Shown piece by piece: positions 1 to 7,486 of a DNA stretch of 64,000 bases (its first letter is position 1; the number at the start of each line of letters is the position of its first letter). The notes under the pieces were generated by a model, which saw only the letters and a list, made by a program, of their open reading frames with translations, was not told the DNA's origin and made no database searches. Both the position numbers and the translations under genes were made by a program. Source of the DNA: CBDANO01 sp965197665 (lineage in GTDB: Bacteria; Chloroflexota; Dehalococcoidia; Lucifugimonadales; UBA3495); the NCBI GenBank assembly GCA_965197665.1, contig CBDANO010000005.1, positions 930,001 through 994,000 of the forward strand, written 5' to 3'.

Positions 1-400
1 TCAGCATGAAGGGTTCGAGAAAATCGTACCAAGTCAGGTCAATGGAGTCTTCGTCGCTCTCCACACTCTCAGTCCAGAAGGAACTGGGGTTCCCCGACTT
101 GGAAAACACTGCGTCGATGACCGGAATGCTCTCATCAGCGAACTCCGGGAAGAGCATACTCTCGATTTCTCCTTGAAGCCAGCGGGCCATGGCGATGTTG
201 TCCGAGTATATCCGGACTTCATCATCGATCAAATCACTCTTGATGTAGAGCACGTGGCCGGGTCCGCCGGGCGAGTACAGGATGCGCCAGTGGCTGGCCC
301 GGGTAGTCTGGTCGCCGCCGTCTTGCTTGGAAAGCCTTATGAAGGAGTTTTCGCCGGTCAAACGCACCTCGGCCGGGTCGATAGGATTGGCAGCCGTCAT
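1..400 (-). CDS. Hypothetical protein, 5' part only, runs off the left edge
   Basis: An open frame on the minus strand begins with ATG at 400-398 (MTAANPIDPAEVRL...) and stays open for 133 codons to the window edge, so the C-terminus is missing. It is rich in acidic and aromatic residues (for example WRILYSPGG, EIESMLFPEF) and has no signal peptide, membrane segment or cofactor motif that I can recognise. The downstream neighbour to the right on the same strand is an HMG-CoA-lyase-like gene, about 350 bases away and separated from it by a hairpin, so the two are probably separate transcripts. I do not recognise the family. The length of the open frame and its codon use support a real gene. 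Confidence 0.6.
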   Translation of the reverse strand, partial: MTAANPIDPAEVRLTGENSFIRLSKQDGGDQTTRASHWRILYSPGGPGHVLYIKSDLIDDEVRIYSDNIAMARWLQGEIESMLFPEFADESIPVIDAVFSKSGNPSSFWTESVESDEDSIDLTWYDFLEPFML

Positions 401-755
401 GGGTAGACCTCCGTTAGTTTATTCTGCTGGTTTACTCCGCCGAACATCTTAGCACCGAGAGCAAGCCGGGGCTACACGCCGAAGCACCAGGCGGGGCTCC
501 AGCGGATTCGGCTTGGGCGGCTGTCCTGAAGGTTTGCAAAGTCGAGTCCCTCAGCTTTACGACAATCTATCTATGTGATTCGGCGATGTGACTCGGCGAC
601 GTAACCCGTCGCTCTAACCGGCGGAATCAGGGGCGTCGCAAAGCCAGCGTTTCTTCGTATTCGCCATAGTCGGCCCAACAAATCGGGGCCGCCCCCTTTT
701 ATGGGGCCGCCCCGATTCAACTCCGTCATGGCCCGCCGCCGGACGCCCGACCCGG
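401..755. other. Intergenic region with a hairpin, no gene seen
   Basis: This 355-base gap lies between two minus-strand genes. Apart from the hairpin at 681-717 and a short imperfect direct repeat around 571-603 (gattcggcgatgtg, gactcggcgacgta) I see nothing in it. The small open frames here overlap each other and lack coding character. Confidence 0.5.
681..717 (-). terminator. GC-rich hairpin downstream of the HMG-CoA-lyase-like gene
   Basis: Two 15-base arms, AATCGGGGCCGCCCC and GGGGCCGCCCCGATT, pair with a single mismatch around a short CTTTTAT loop. The position about 40 bases past the stop of the minus-strand aldolase gene suits a terminator. There is no U-tract on either side, so factor-independent termination is uncertain. 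Confidence 0.4.
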
Positions 756-1940
756 TCACTCTTTAGCGGGGAACCAGTCTTGTTTCCAGGGAAAGCCGCC
801 GTCGGCCCCGTCATAAGCGGGCAGACCTTGCTCCACCCGTTCCCGGTAAGGGCTGGCTATAGGCTCGTTGTAGGGATAGATCCCGCTTTCGTAGACCTCG
901 GGACCCTTCTTGAAGTGCTTTGCCTCTTCCAACGTCTCGACGAAAGGAGCGTTCATATCGTAAAGCTGGTCCACCCGCTTGGGGCGGGGCCCGGCTTTTG
1001 AAACATGGCCGTAGAGTTCCCGGCCCACAATGCGCTCGGCCATCCATACGGTGTCGATGAGCTTGTCAATATCGACGCCCGTCTCAATGCCCATGTCTTC
1101 CATCATGTGCAAAATGTCTTCGCTGGGGGCCATGCCGGTGGCCCGGCCGTTGCCGCAGTAGGGGCAACCGCCAAAGCCGCCGATGGTCCCATCCAACTCC
1201 AGCGTGTCATCGGGGGTTAGGGTTCGCATGGCGGCGTAGGCCGAGGCGATGGCCATGTTGCGTCCGTTGTGCAGGTGCAAGCGGAAGTGATCGATGTCCG
1301 GCCACCGCTCTTTTACCCGGGTCAAGCTTTCCTCTACCTTTGCGGGGGTGCAGTGGCTCATGGGGTCGCCCATAGAGACGCTGCGCACCTTTATACCCAC
1401 CTCTTCCCACATGCCGTACTGTTTTTCCAGCAGGCTCATGAGGCTGCTCACGGGGAACTCACCCAGGAAGTTGGACCCCCAACTGGCGTTGCATCCGATG
1501 CCGGCCTCTTTGACGTCCAACTCCTGAGCTTGGGCTACGACCTGGGGCCAGCGTTCCATCTCCTGCATCTGGGAGCGGTTGGTGTTGCGGCGGGTGAAAA
1601 CGTCGCACAGGTGGCACGTCAGGCGGGGGTAGGGGTCCCGCTCTATAGTCAGAGGCGGCGAGTAAGCCCTAGCCCGCTCCACACCCCTAGCGTTCAAAGC
1701 CAAGGCGGTGTAGGTAACATCGGGATTGGGGTTGAACTGGGACACGATTTCATCTATCCGGGCCATCTGGGGCGTCCACTTGGGGCTAACGAAGGACCCG
1801 ACGACTATGTTCTTTAGACCGGTCTCGGACAAAGCGTCGAGCAATTCGACTTTGTCCTCCACCGATATCTCCGCGTCTTCAATCTGCATGCCTTCGCGCA
1901 TGCCTTCCTCTTTGTACTTGACCGTTGGCCAGTTGGACAT
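756..1940 (-). CDS. HMG-CoA lyase-like aldolase (DRE-TIM metallolyase family)
   Basis: The 394-residue product has the pattern of HMGL-like TIM-barrel lyases. Residues 15-19 (REGMQ) replace the DRE-type first-strand motif. A metal-ligand HLHNGRN stretch lies near residue 222 and a Gly/Cys-rich GGFGGCPYCGNG loop near residue 250 resembles the catalytic-Cys loop of HMG-CoA lyase. Such enzymes cleave 3-hydroxy-3-methylacyl-CoA type substrates to acetyl-CoA plus a carbonyl product; the actual substrate cannot be read from sequence. It is longer than classical HMG-CoA lyase (about 300 aa), with a C-terminal extension after residue 330. The start is set by AAAGGAG upstream of ATG 1940. A clear promoter (2064-2093) drives it, divergent from the thiamine operon. 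Confidence 0.75.
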   Translation of the reverse strand: MSNWPTVKYKEEGMREGMQIEDAEISVEDKVELLDALSETGLKNIVVGSFVSPKWTPQMARIDEIVSQFNPNPDVTYTALALNARGVERARAYSPPLTIERDPYPRLTCHLCDVFTRRNTNRSQMQEMERWPQVVAQAQELDVKEAGIGCNASWGSNFLGEFPVSSLMSLLEKQYGMWEEVGIKVRSVSMGDPMSHCTPAKVEESLTRVKERWPDIDHFRLHLHNGRNMAIASAYAAMRTLTPDDTLELDGTIGGFGGCPYCGNGRATGMAPSEDILHMMEDMGIETGVDIDKLIDTVWMAERIVGRELYGHVSKAGPRPKRVDQLYDMNAPFVETLEEAKHFKKGPEVYESGIYPYNEPIASPYRERVEQGLPAYDGADGGFPWKQDWFPAKE

Positions 1941-2063
1941 GTGATTCTCCTTTGCGGCGCAAGGTATGAAAGGGATTCAGAGAGCGGAGTAACCGGAATC
2001 GCGTAGCGCCCACGGTGGTTATAGCCTGGCTGTGGCTCTCTTTGGTGCTCAGTTGGTGCTCAG

Positions 2064-2093
2064 ATTGTATGGTTTGGCCCGAACCGATGTCAA
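2064..2093 (-). promoter_or_regulatory. Sigma70-type promoter for the HMG-CoA-lyase-like gene
   Basis: Read on the minus strand, TTGACA (2093-2088) and TACAAT (2069-2064) are separated by 18 bases. The -35 box matches consensus fully and the -10 box matches 5 of 6. It lies 12 bases from the divergent -35 box of the riboswitch operon. Confidence 0.7.
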
Positions 2094-2105
2094 CAACAGC
2101 TCAGT

Positions 2106-2135
2106 TTGACACGGCCCCGGCTTCGCTTCTATAAT
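2106..2135 (+). promoter_or_regulatory. Consensus sigma70-type promoter for the thiamine salvage operon
   Basis: TTGACA (2106-2111) and TATAAT (2130-2135) are both perfect consensus boxes with an 18-base spacer. Transcription would begin near 2142, about 40 bases before the TPP riboswitch. Confidence 0.8.
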
Positions 2136-2179
2136 GGCGATAGCGCACTCCTGAAGCTTAACAACTTAATAGGCCAAGG

Positions 2180-2275
2180 CACGTAGGGGAGCTCGGTTGA
2201 GCCGGGCTGAGAGGGCGACCGCAAATGTCACCGACCCTTGCGAACCTGATCTGGGTAATGCCAGCGGAGGGAATC
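2180..2275 (+). promoter_or_regulatory. TPP riboswitch (THI element)
   Basis: The conserved THI-box blocks are present in order: a GGGGAGC-type 5' strand, CTGAGAGGG, then GACCCTTGCGAACCTGATCTGG, and GGTAATGCCAGCG followed by GGGAATCGGG. These match the pyrimidine- and pyrophosphate-sensing helices of the TPP aptamer. An intrinsic terminator follows 25 bases later and the first importer gene starts at 2386. This indicates transcriptional OFF control: high thiamine pyrophosphate stabilises the aptamer and lets the terminator form. Confidence 0.95.
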
Positions 2276-2299
2276 GGGTTATGGTATTTGTGTTTATGG

Positions 2300-2338
2300 T
2301 AGGCCGCCTGAGGATTCCCCTCGGCGGCCTATTTTTTT
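2300..2338 (+). terminator. Riboswitch expression-platform terminator
   Basis: TAGGCCGCC(T)GAGG and CCTCGGCGGCCTA pair almost perfectly, with one bulged T and a short loop, followed by ATTTTTTT. It sits between the TPP aptamer and the first gene and is the regulated terminator. Confidence 0.9.
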
Positions 2339-2385
2339 GAAAGACCCAGGGGAAGACCGGACAGAAGAATCAAGTTGGACAGGGC

Positions 2386-3207
2386 ATGGAACAACGAAAC
2401 CCGCGGCCGATTAAAATCCGGGCCGACTCCATCTATAAGTCCTACGCCATAGACGGACGCCGGCAGCAGGTGCTTGACGGGATCGATCTCGTGGTAAGCT
2501 CGGGCCAGTTCGTTAGCATCATTGGGCCCAGTGGATGCGGCAAGAGCACCCTGCTAAACATTCTTGCCGGATTGGACCAAGCCGACGGCGGCACGGTGGA
2601 GTTGAACGGCGACTCGGAAGGGCCAAGGCTAGGAAGGGTCGGATACATGCAGCAAAAGGACCTGTTACTGCCTTGGCGCACCGTCTTGGACAATGCGGCG
2701 TTGGGACTCGAGTTACAAGGAACGCCGCGGCGCCAAGCCCGCCGGAGGGCCTCAGAATTCATCGAGTTGTTCGGACTGAAAGGATTCGAGCGCCAGTTCC
2801 CCTTTGCCCTGTCCGGAGGCATGCGGCAGCGGGCGGCGTTCCTCCGGACCATGTTGCTGGACCAAGATGTCGTGTTGTTGGATGAACCCTTCGGCGCCCT
2901 AGACTCCTTGACCCGGGTCCAAATGCAAGAATGGCTGTTGGACCTATGGAGCGCCCTGGGAAAGACCATCATCCTGATAACCCATGACGTGGACGAAGCG
3001 GTGCTGCTGTCCGACCGGGTACACGTGTTGACCGCCCGTCCGGCCGGCACGACAATGGTGCTGGACGTAGACCTACCCCGGCCGCGGGACTTCAAGCAAG
3101 TCACCGGACGGGATTTCGTCGAGCTCAAAGCGCGGCTTCTGGCCCCGCTGCACGAGGAAACTTCCAAGCAGTCCCCGCCGCCGGGCGCCGGCAGCAAGCA
3201 TCCATGA
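2386..3207 (+). CDS. thiZ: ABC transporter ATPase, thiamine-precursor (HMP) importer
   Basis: A 273-residue nucleotide-binding subunit of the nitrate/taurine/NMT1 importer type. Walker A GPSGCGKST is at 47-55, the ABC signature LSGGMRQR at 142-149, Walker B VVLLDEP at 162-168, and a switch His follows in LITHD. Membrane-associated, it would power uptake through the permease encoded next, whose start overlaps this stop by 4 bases. The TPP riboswitch directly upstream and the NMT1-type binding protein downstream identify the likely cargo as hydroxymethylpyrimidine or a related thiamine breakdown product. Start ATG 2386 is the first in-frame ATG after the terminator. Confidence 0.85.
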   Translation: MEQRNPRPIKIRADSIYKSYAIDGRRQQVLDGIDLVVSSGQFVSIIGPSGCGKSTLLNILAGLDQADGGTVELNGDSEGPRLGRVGYMQQKDLLLPWRTVLDNAALGLELQGTPRRQARRRASEFIELFGLKGFERQFPFALSGGMRQRAAFLRTMLLDQDVVLLDEPFGALDSLTRVQMQEWLLDLWSALGKTIILITHDVDEAVLLSDRVHVLTARPAGTTMVLDVDLPRPRDFKQVTGRDFVELKARLLAPLHEETSKQSPPPGAGSKHP

Positions 3208-4070
3208 CTAAAGAAAGCCCGCACCCGCCGGCGCCCCCATCCCACGATGAGAGGCCTGGGCCTCTCCGCAGCAGTTGGCCGAGGGCCGGCATAGCCCTTG
3301 TCCGCTCTTGGGCCGCCCCCTTGGTGATCCTGGCGGCCCTGGCCGGAGCCTGGGAGCTATGGGTCCAGATTGGTGAGGTGCCCAAGTGGCAACTGCCCGC
3401 GCCTTCATCCATCGGCAGGGAGTTGGCCGACAGCCGCGCGTTGCTTTGGGACAATACCCTGGTCACCATCAAGGAGATTGGGTTGGGGTTCTTGGCGGCA
3501 CTGGGGGCTGGAGTGGTGTTGGCCGCGCTGATCGCTTACTCGAGGATATTGGAAAGGTCGGTCTACCCCTTGGTGATCGCTTCCCAAACTATTCCCATCA
3601 TTGCCATAGCTCCTTTGCTCCTGATTTGGGTCGGCTACGGGATTACGCCCAAAGTGATTGTGGTGGCCTTGATATCCTTCTATCCCATCGCCGTCAATAC
3701 GGTCGACGGCCTAAAGTCTATAGACCCGGACATGGTGAGCATGATGCGGGCCATGGGCGCCTCCCGGTGGCAGGTCTTTACCAAGCTTCAGGTGCCTTCG
3801 TCGCTGCCTTTCATGTTTTCGGGGATAAAGATTGGTATCTCAGTCAGCGTAATCGCGGCGGTCATCGGCGAGTGGGTAGGGGGAAGCGCCGGTCTAGGGT
3901 ACTTGATAACTTATTCCCAGCCGCTGTTCCTGACCGCCCGGGTTTTCGCGGCCATTGTCATCTTGTCCGTGATGGGCATGTTGCTCTTCGGGCTTGCCAG
4001 CTTGGTCGAGCGGTTGATGCTGCCCTGGTATCACACGGAGAAACAAGCCAAAGCTCTAAGACACAATTGA
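3204..4070 (+). CDS. thiX: ABC transporter permease, thiamine-precursor importer
   Basis: A 288-residue integral membrane protein of the BPD_transp_1 family. After a Pro-rich cytoplasmic N-terminus (residues 1-30) there are about six hydrophobic segments. The cytoplasmic EAA-type loop that docks on the ATPase is visible in DPDMVSMMRAMGAS...LQVPSSLP around residues 173-200. It overlaps the ATPase gene by 4 bases (ATGA), which suggests translational coupling, and is followed by the binding-protein gene after about 220 bases. The N-terminal extension is longer than usual for the family. Confidence 0.85.
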   Translation: MTKESPHPPAPPSHDERPGPLRSSWPRAGIALVRSWAAPLVILAALAGAWELWVQIGEVPKWQLPAPSSIGRELADSRALLWDNTLVTIKEIGLGFLAALGAGVVLAALIAYSRILERSVYPLVIASQTIPIIAIAPLLLIWVGYGITPKVIVVALISFYPIAVNTVDGLKSIDPDMVSMMRAMGASRWQVFTKLQVPSSLPFMFSGIKIGISVSVIAAVIGEWVGGSAGLGYLITYSQPLFLTARVFAAIVILSVMGMLLFGLASLVERLMLPWYHTEKQAKALRHN

Positions 4071-4294
4071 TGTTTATTCACCTCTTCGGCCGTTTCTCAT
4101 CCCCAATCTCTCATTCTTCGCGAAATACCATTTTCCTCCCTCGCGGCGCCGGTCTCGACCGGCATGGGGGATTGCCCTGAAAATAGAGGGTTTTCATTCG
4201 CCTACGCAGCCTGCCGCGGCCAATTCCTAGAGAATGGACCGGAAGCGAACCGGGAGCAAACATGGCAGTGACGCCTGGAAGGAGCGCCTTACCA

Positions 4295-5326
4295 ATGAAG
4301 ACACGGGCTGGTTTGATTGCGATATCTTTGTTACTGTTGCTGACCGCAGCCGCCTGCGGGGCCGGCGCCACGCCAACTTCGGTCCCTCAAGCCACCACGG
4401 CACCCGCGCAACTGGATGAAGTGTCGGTGTCGTTGGACTGGTTTCCATGGTCCAACCATGCCGGCCTATTCGTCGCTCAAGACAAGGGGTACTTTGCCGA
4501 CGAAGGGTTGACTGTGGATATACACCCTCCGGCGGACCCGGCCGCCGTCTTGCAAACGGTAGCGGCGGGGCGGGACGACTTCGGTATCAACTACCAAACC
4601 GGCGTGCTAATCGCCCGGGAGCAGGGAATCCCGGTGGTATCCATCATGGCGCTGGTCCAGCACCCCCTCAACTCGGTGATGGCGCTGAAGAAGTCGGGCA
4701 TCTCCCAGCCTAAAGATTTGGCCGGCAAGACCGTTGGTTGGCCCGGAATTCCGGACAACGAGCCCCTTCTGGATACCATGCTGAAAAGCCAAGGGCTGTC
4801 CCTGGACGATGTGGAGTTGGTCAACGTTGGATTCGACTTGGTGCCCGCCCTCATCAGCGAGAAGGTTGACGCCATCGTGGGGGCTTACTGGGTACACGAG
4901 TCAATTTCCGCCACCAACCAGGGTTTCGAACTCAATATCATGCGGATGGAGCAACACGGCGTGCCCGATTTCTACGAGTTGGTGCTCGTGACCACTGAAG
5001 ACAAGATTTCCCAAGACCCCGACTTGGTACAGCGCTTTGTTCGGGGAGTCATGCGGGGCTACCAGGATGCGATCGCGGACCCCCAAGCTGCAGTAGACCT
5101 GTTAAAACGACTGAGGCCGGAAGTGGACCTGGACATTGAAAAGCCGGGAGTCGATCTATTAGCTCCTCTCTGGTCATCCGAGACCGGCGAATTCGGCTCG
5201 CAAGAGGAAGTCAGGTGGACCAACTTTGCTAGGTGGATGCAAGAAAACGGCCTGCTTGCTTCCGAGGGTGATCCTAACGCCGCTTTCGACAATAGCTTCG
5301 TAGCCGGTTCCTCCCAAGAGCGTTAA
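4295..5326 (+). CDS. thiY: NMT1/THI5-like substrate-binding lipoprotein of the importer
   Basis: The product is a 343-residue lipoprotein. I start it at ATG 4295, not at the in-frame ATG 4262, because GGAAGGAG lies 10 bases before 4295 and the signal peptide then begins cleanly (MKTRAGLIAI...LLLTAAAC, lipobox Cys21). The mature part begins with VSLDWFPWSNHAGLFVAQ, the hallmark of NMT1/ThiY proteins that bind pyrimidine precursors of thiamine. It would sit on the outer face of the membrane and deliver ligand to the permease. Placement behind a TPP riboswitch and before tenA and thiD supports a salvage role. Confidence 0.85.
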   Translation: MKTRAGLIAISLLLLLTAAACGAGATPTSVPQATTAPAQLDEVSVSLDWFPWSNHAGLFVAQDKGYFADEGLTVDIHPPADPAAVLQTVAAGRDDFGINYQTGVLIAREQGIPVVSIMALVQHPLNSVMALKKSGISQPKDLAGKTVGWPGIPDNEPLLDTMLKSQGLSLDDVELVNVGFDLVPALISEKVDAIVGAYWVHESISATNQGFELNIMRMEQHGVPDFYELVLVTTEDKISQDPDLVQRFVRGVMRGYQDAIADPQAAVDLLKRLRPEVDLDIEKPGVDLLAPLWSSETGEFGSQEEVRWTNFARWMQENGLLASEGDPNAAFDNSFVAGSSQER

Positions 5327-5434
5327 GGGGCCGGTGATGGGCGTGTCCTTGTTTCGACCCATCAATTTAGCTCCGCCTCCGGTGATATACTTACCCGGAA
5401 CGGCTAATTGAAGAGCGGGCTGGAGGAGCGATCA

Positions 5435-5776
5435 ATGGCATTGTATTTCCTACTGGGGACCCTCACTTCCACCGGCCAGAAGATGGTGCACGGGAACCAT
5501 GAGCTTGTGGTAGAGGCCGCACGAGATATAGAGATCGACGGCGCCGAGGTCCTCGGTCAATACGCGGTGCTGGGCAGGTACGACTACGTCATGATGGTCG
5601 AGGCCGATGACAACGACGCCGTAGCCCGCCTCTCCCTTGAAGTAGGCGTGAGAACCGGGCTTCACATTGAGACACTGCCTGCCATCGCTGTGGGATTCCT
5701 AAAGGAGAGACCGGCTGATGATCCGTCCTGGCGATTGACATCAGTACAGAACGAGCCCCCTGAGCAGCCGGATTAG
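5435..5776 (+). CDS. GYD-domain protein in the thiamine salvage operon
   Basis: A 113-residue protein starting at ATG 5435, chosen because GGAGGAG lies 6 bases upstream; the in-frame TTG at 5408 would put this site inside the gene. The core MALYFLLGTLTSTGQ...LGRYDYVMMVEADD is typical of the small ferredoxin-fold GYD family (name from the GxYD motif), whose biochemical role is unknown. The gene lies between the binding protein and tenA on the same strand with short gaps and so appears co-transcribed. Its presence in a thiamine operon is uncommon as far as I know. A link to thiamine metabolism is inference from position only. Confidence 0.75.
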   Translation: MALYFLLGTLTSTGQKMVHGNHELVVEAARDIEIDGAEVLGQYAVLGRYDYVMMVEADDNDAVARLSLEVGVRTGLHIETLPAIAVGFLKERPADDPSWRLTSVQNEPPEQPD

Positions 5777-5853
5777 ACCCCCGTCGGATCAGACCCTGGT
5801 CCAAATCTTTTGCCAATGGTCTATATAGGTCTATTCGGGAGGGACCCTAATTC

Positions 5854-6516
5854 GTGGGTTTGAGCGACGAACTGCGGGCCGGTACCGGCACCCTCTGGGA
5901 GCGGGTAGTAACTCACCACTTCGTTACCCAACTGGGCGATAATACGCTTCCCAGCAGCGTCTTCGACGTCTACTTCGACCAAGACTACCTGTTTCTGAAA
6001 GACTGGTCAGTCCTGTTGAGCCTCGCCGCGGCCAAGGCACCGGACTTCGACGCCGCCCGCCGTCTAGTCGGCTTTCTCCACTTGGGGCTGAGCGGCGAAG
6101 AGGGACTATTTCAGCAAGCGTTTAGAGAAAGGGGGCTGCCTCCCCACGCCGTCGCCAACCTCGAACGCCGGCCCACCACCCTGCATTACAGCGGCTATCT
6201 ACGCCGTATTGCTTACGAAGGAAGTTTCATCGACCTGGCAACCACCCTGTTGGCCGTGGAGTGGCCTTACCTGGACTGGGCCCAACGCCTGACAAGCGCG
6301 GGCAAACGTCCTGACAATTACTACTACAAGTCCTGGATCGACATTCATTGCAGCCCGGAGATGACCGGCTTCGTGGCTTGGCTCCGCGGGACCGTTGACT
6401 CTACCCCGGTTATATCGGCCGACCTTGCCCGCTTGCAAAGCATCTTCCGTGACGTGCTCCGATATGAGCTTCTCTTCTGGGACATGGCCTACGGAAGTGA
6501 GGACTGGCCCGAATGA
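5854..6516 (+). CDS. tenA: TenA family protein, Cys-less (TenA_E-like) type
   Basis: The 220-residue all-helical protein matches TenA/thiaminase II: FDQDYLFLKDW near residue 41, YYYKSWIDIH near 153, and a C-terminal ELLFWDMAY. TenA enzymes hydrolyse amino-HMP or related thiamine degradation products to HMP. The classical catalytic Cys sits in a LLPCYW motif; here the same place reads LLAVEWPY, so the Cys is absent and a Glu is adjacent, as in the TenA_E subgroup. The start is GTG 5854. The gene overlaps thiD by 4 bases (ATGA). HMP made here would feed straight into ThiD. Confidence 0.85.
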   Translation: MGLSDELRAGTGTLWERVVTHHFVTQLGDNTLPSSVFDVYFDQDYLFLKDWSVLLSLAAAKAPDFDAARRLVGFLHLGLSGEEGLFQQAFRERGLPPHAVANLERRPTTLHYSGYLRRIAYEGSFIDLATTLLAVEWPYLDWAQRLTSAGKRPDNYYYKSWIDIHCSPEMTGFVAWLRGTVDSTPVISADLARLQSIFRDVLRYELLFWDMAYGSEDWPE

Positions 6517-7307
6517 GCACCGTCCCCACAGCCATGACCATCGCCGGTTCCGACTCGGGCGGCGGCGCCGGTATCCAAGCCGATCTGAAGACCTTCGCCG
6601 CTCTCGGCGTGTATGGAACGTCGGTGTTGACCGCCGTTACGGCCCAAAACACGGTGGGGGTTACCGACGTACACGAAATACCTACGGATGTCATAGCCGC
6701 CCAGATGGAAGCGGTACTCGCCGACATCGGTACCGGCGCGGTCAAGACAGGCATGCTGGCCAGCGGCTCCATCATCGAGTGCGTAGCGGCCGGACTGGAG
6801 CGGCGCAACGTTCCCTGGCTGGTGGTGGACCCGGTTATGGTGGCCAAAAGCGGGGACCCGCTCCTGCGGGAGGACGCCATTGAAGCTCTACGGCGCCGGC
6901 TGTTGCCCAAAGCGTCAGTGGTCACGCCTAACATTCCTGAGGCGGAGGCCCTAACCGGACTGCGGATCACCGACGATGCAGAGGCTCGCCGCGCCGCCAA
7001 GGAAATACTGGACATGGGCGCCCAAGCCGTGGTGGTCAAAGGGGGCCACCGGAAGGGTACGGCCAAGGACTTGTTCTACGACGGTCGCGGTTTTCATGAG
7101 TTTTCCTCCCCCCGTATCAACACTACCAACACCCACGGCACCGGCTGCTCCTTCGCCTCGGCAATTGCTGCGGGACTGGCCAAAGACATGAGTTTGCTGC
7201 AAGCGGTGGCCCTAGCGAAAGAATACGTGACCGAAGCTATCAGCCGCTCCTTCTCCGTTGGTAAAGGACACGGGCCGCTCAACCACTTCTACCGGCATTG
7301 GCGCTAG
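6513..7307 (+). CDS. thiD: Hydroxymethylpyrimidine/phosphomethylpyrimidine kinase
   Basis: A 264-residue ribokinase-fold enzyme that phosphorylates HMP to HMP-P and HMP-PP. The N-terminus contains IAGSDSGGGAGIQADLKT, the canonical ThiD substrate/ATP region. GVYGTSVLTAVTAQNT follows near residue 33, and the catalytic anion-hole motif NTHGTGCSFASAIAA near residue 210 carries the general-base Cys/Asp-type loop of this subfamily. Length is normal for a stand-alone ThiD. It is the last gene of the riboswitch operon and overlaps tenA. No thiC, thiG or thiE lies nearby, so the operon is for salvage, not for de novo synthesis. Confidence 0.93.
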   Translation: MSTVPTAMTIAGSDSGGGAGIQADLKTFAALGVYGTSVLTAVTAQNTVGVTDVHEIPTDVIAAQMEAVLADIGTGAVKTGMLASGSIIECVAAGLERRNVPWLVVDPVMVAKSGDPLLREDAIEALRRRLLPKASVVTPNIPEAEALTGLRITDDAEARRAAKEILDMGAQAVVVKGGHRKGTAKDLFYDGRGFHEFSSPRINTTNTHGTGCSFASAIAAGLAKDMSLLQAVALAKEYVTEAISRSFSVGKGHGPLNHFYRHWR

Positions 7308-7486
7308 CCGGAGCATATCAATCTTCCAACGTCATACGGAAGTACATCCACTACGGACGTTCATCGCCCGTCTTCACGCTGCCGGCTCGCCGCGTCCTGT
7401 TGACGTTACGCTATAATGGCTTTCGAACAAAGCTTTAGCCACGAAGGATAATCCAAACATTCGCCTAGATCAGAGGTAAGCCAGGA

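Noticed and set aside
2442..3245. 267-codon minus-strand open frame
   Set aside because: Mirror of the ABC ATPase gene; G+C-rich DNA leaves long antisense frames open.
7400..7417. TTGACG and TATAAT as a promoter for ileS
   Set aside because: The boxes are only 6 bases apart; TATAAT may be a real -10 box but the -35 is not supported.
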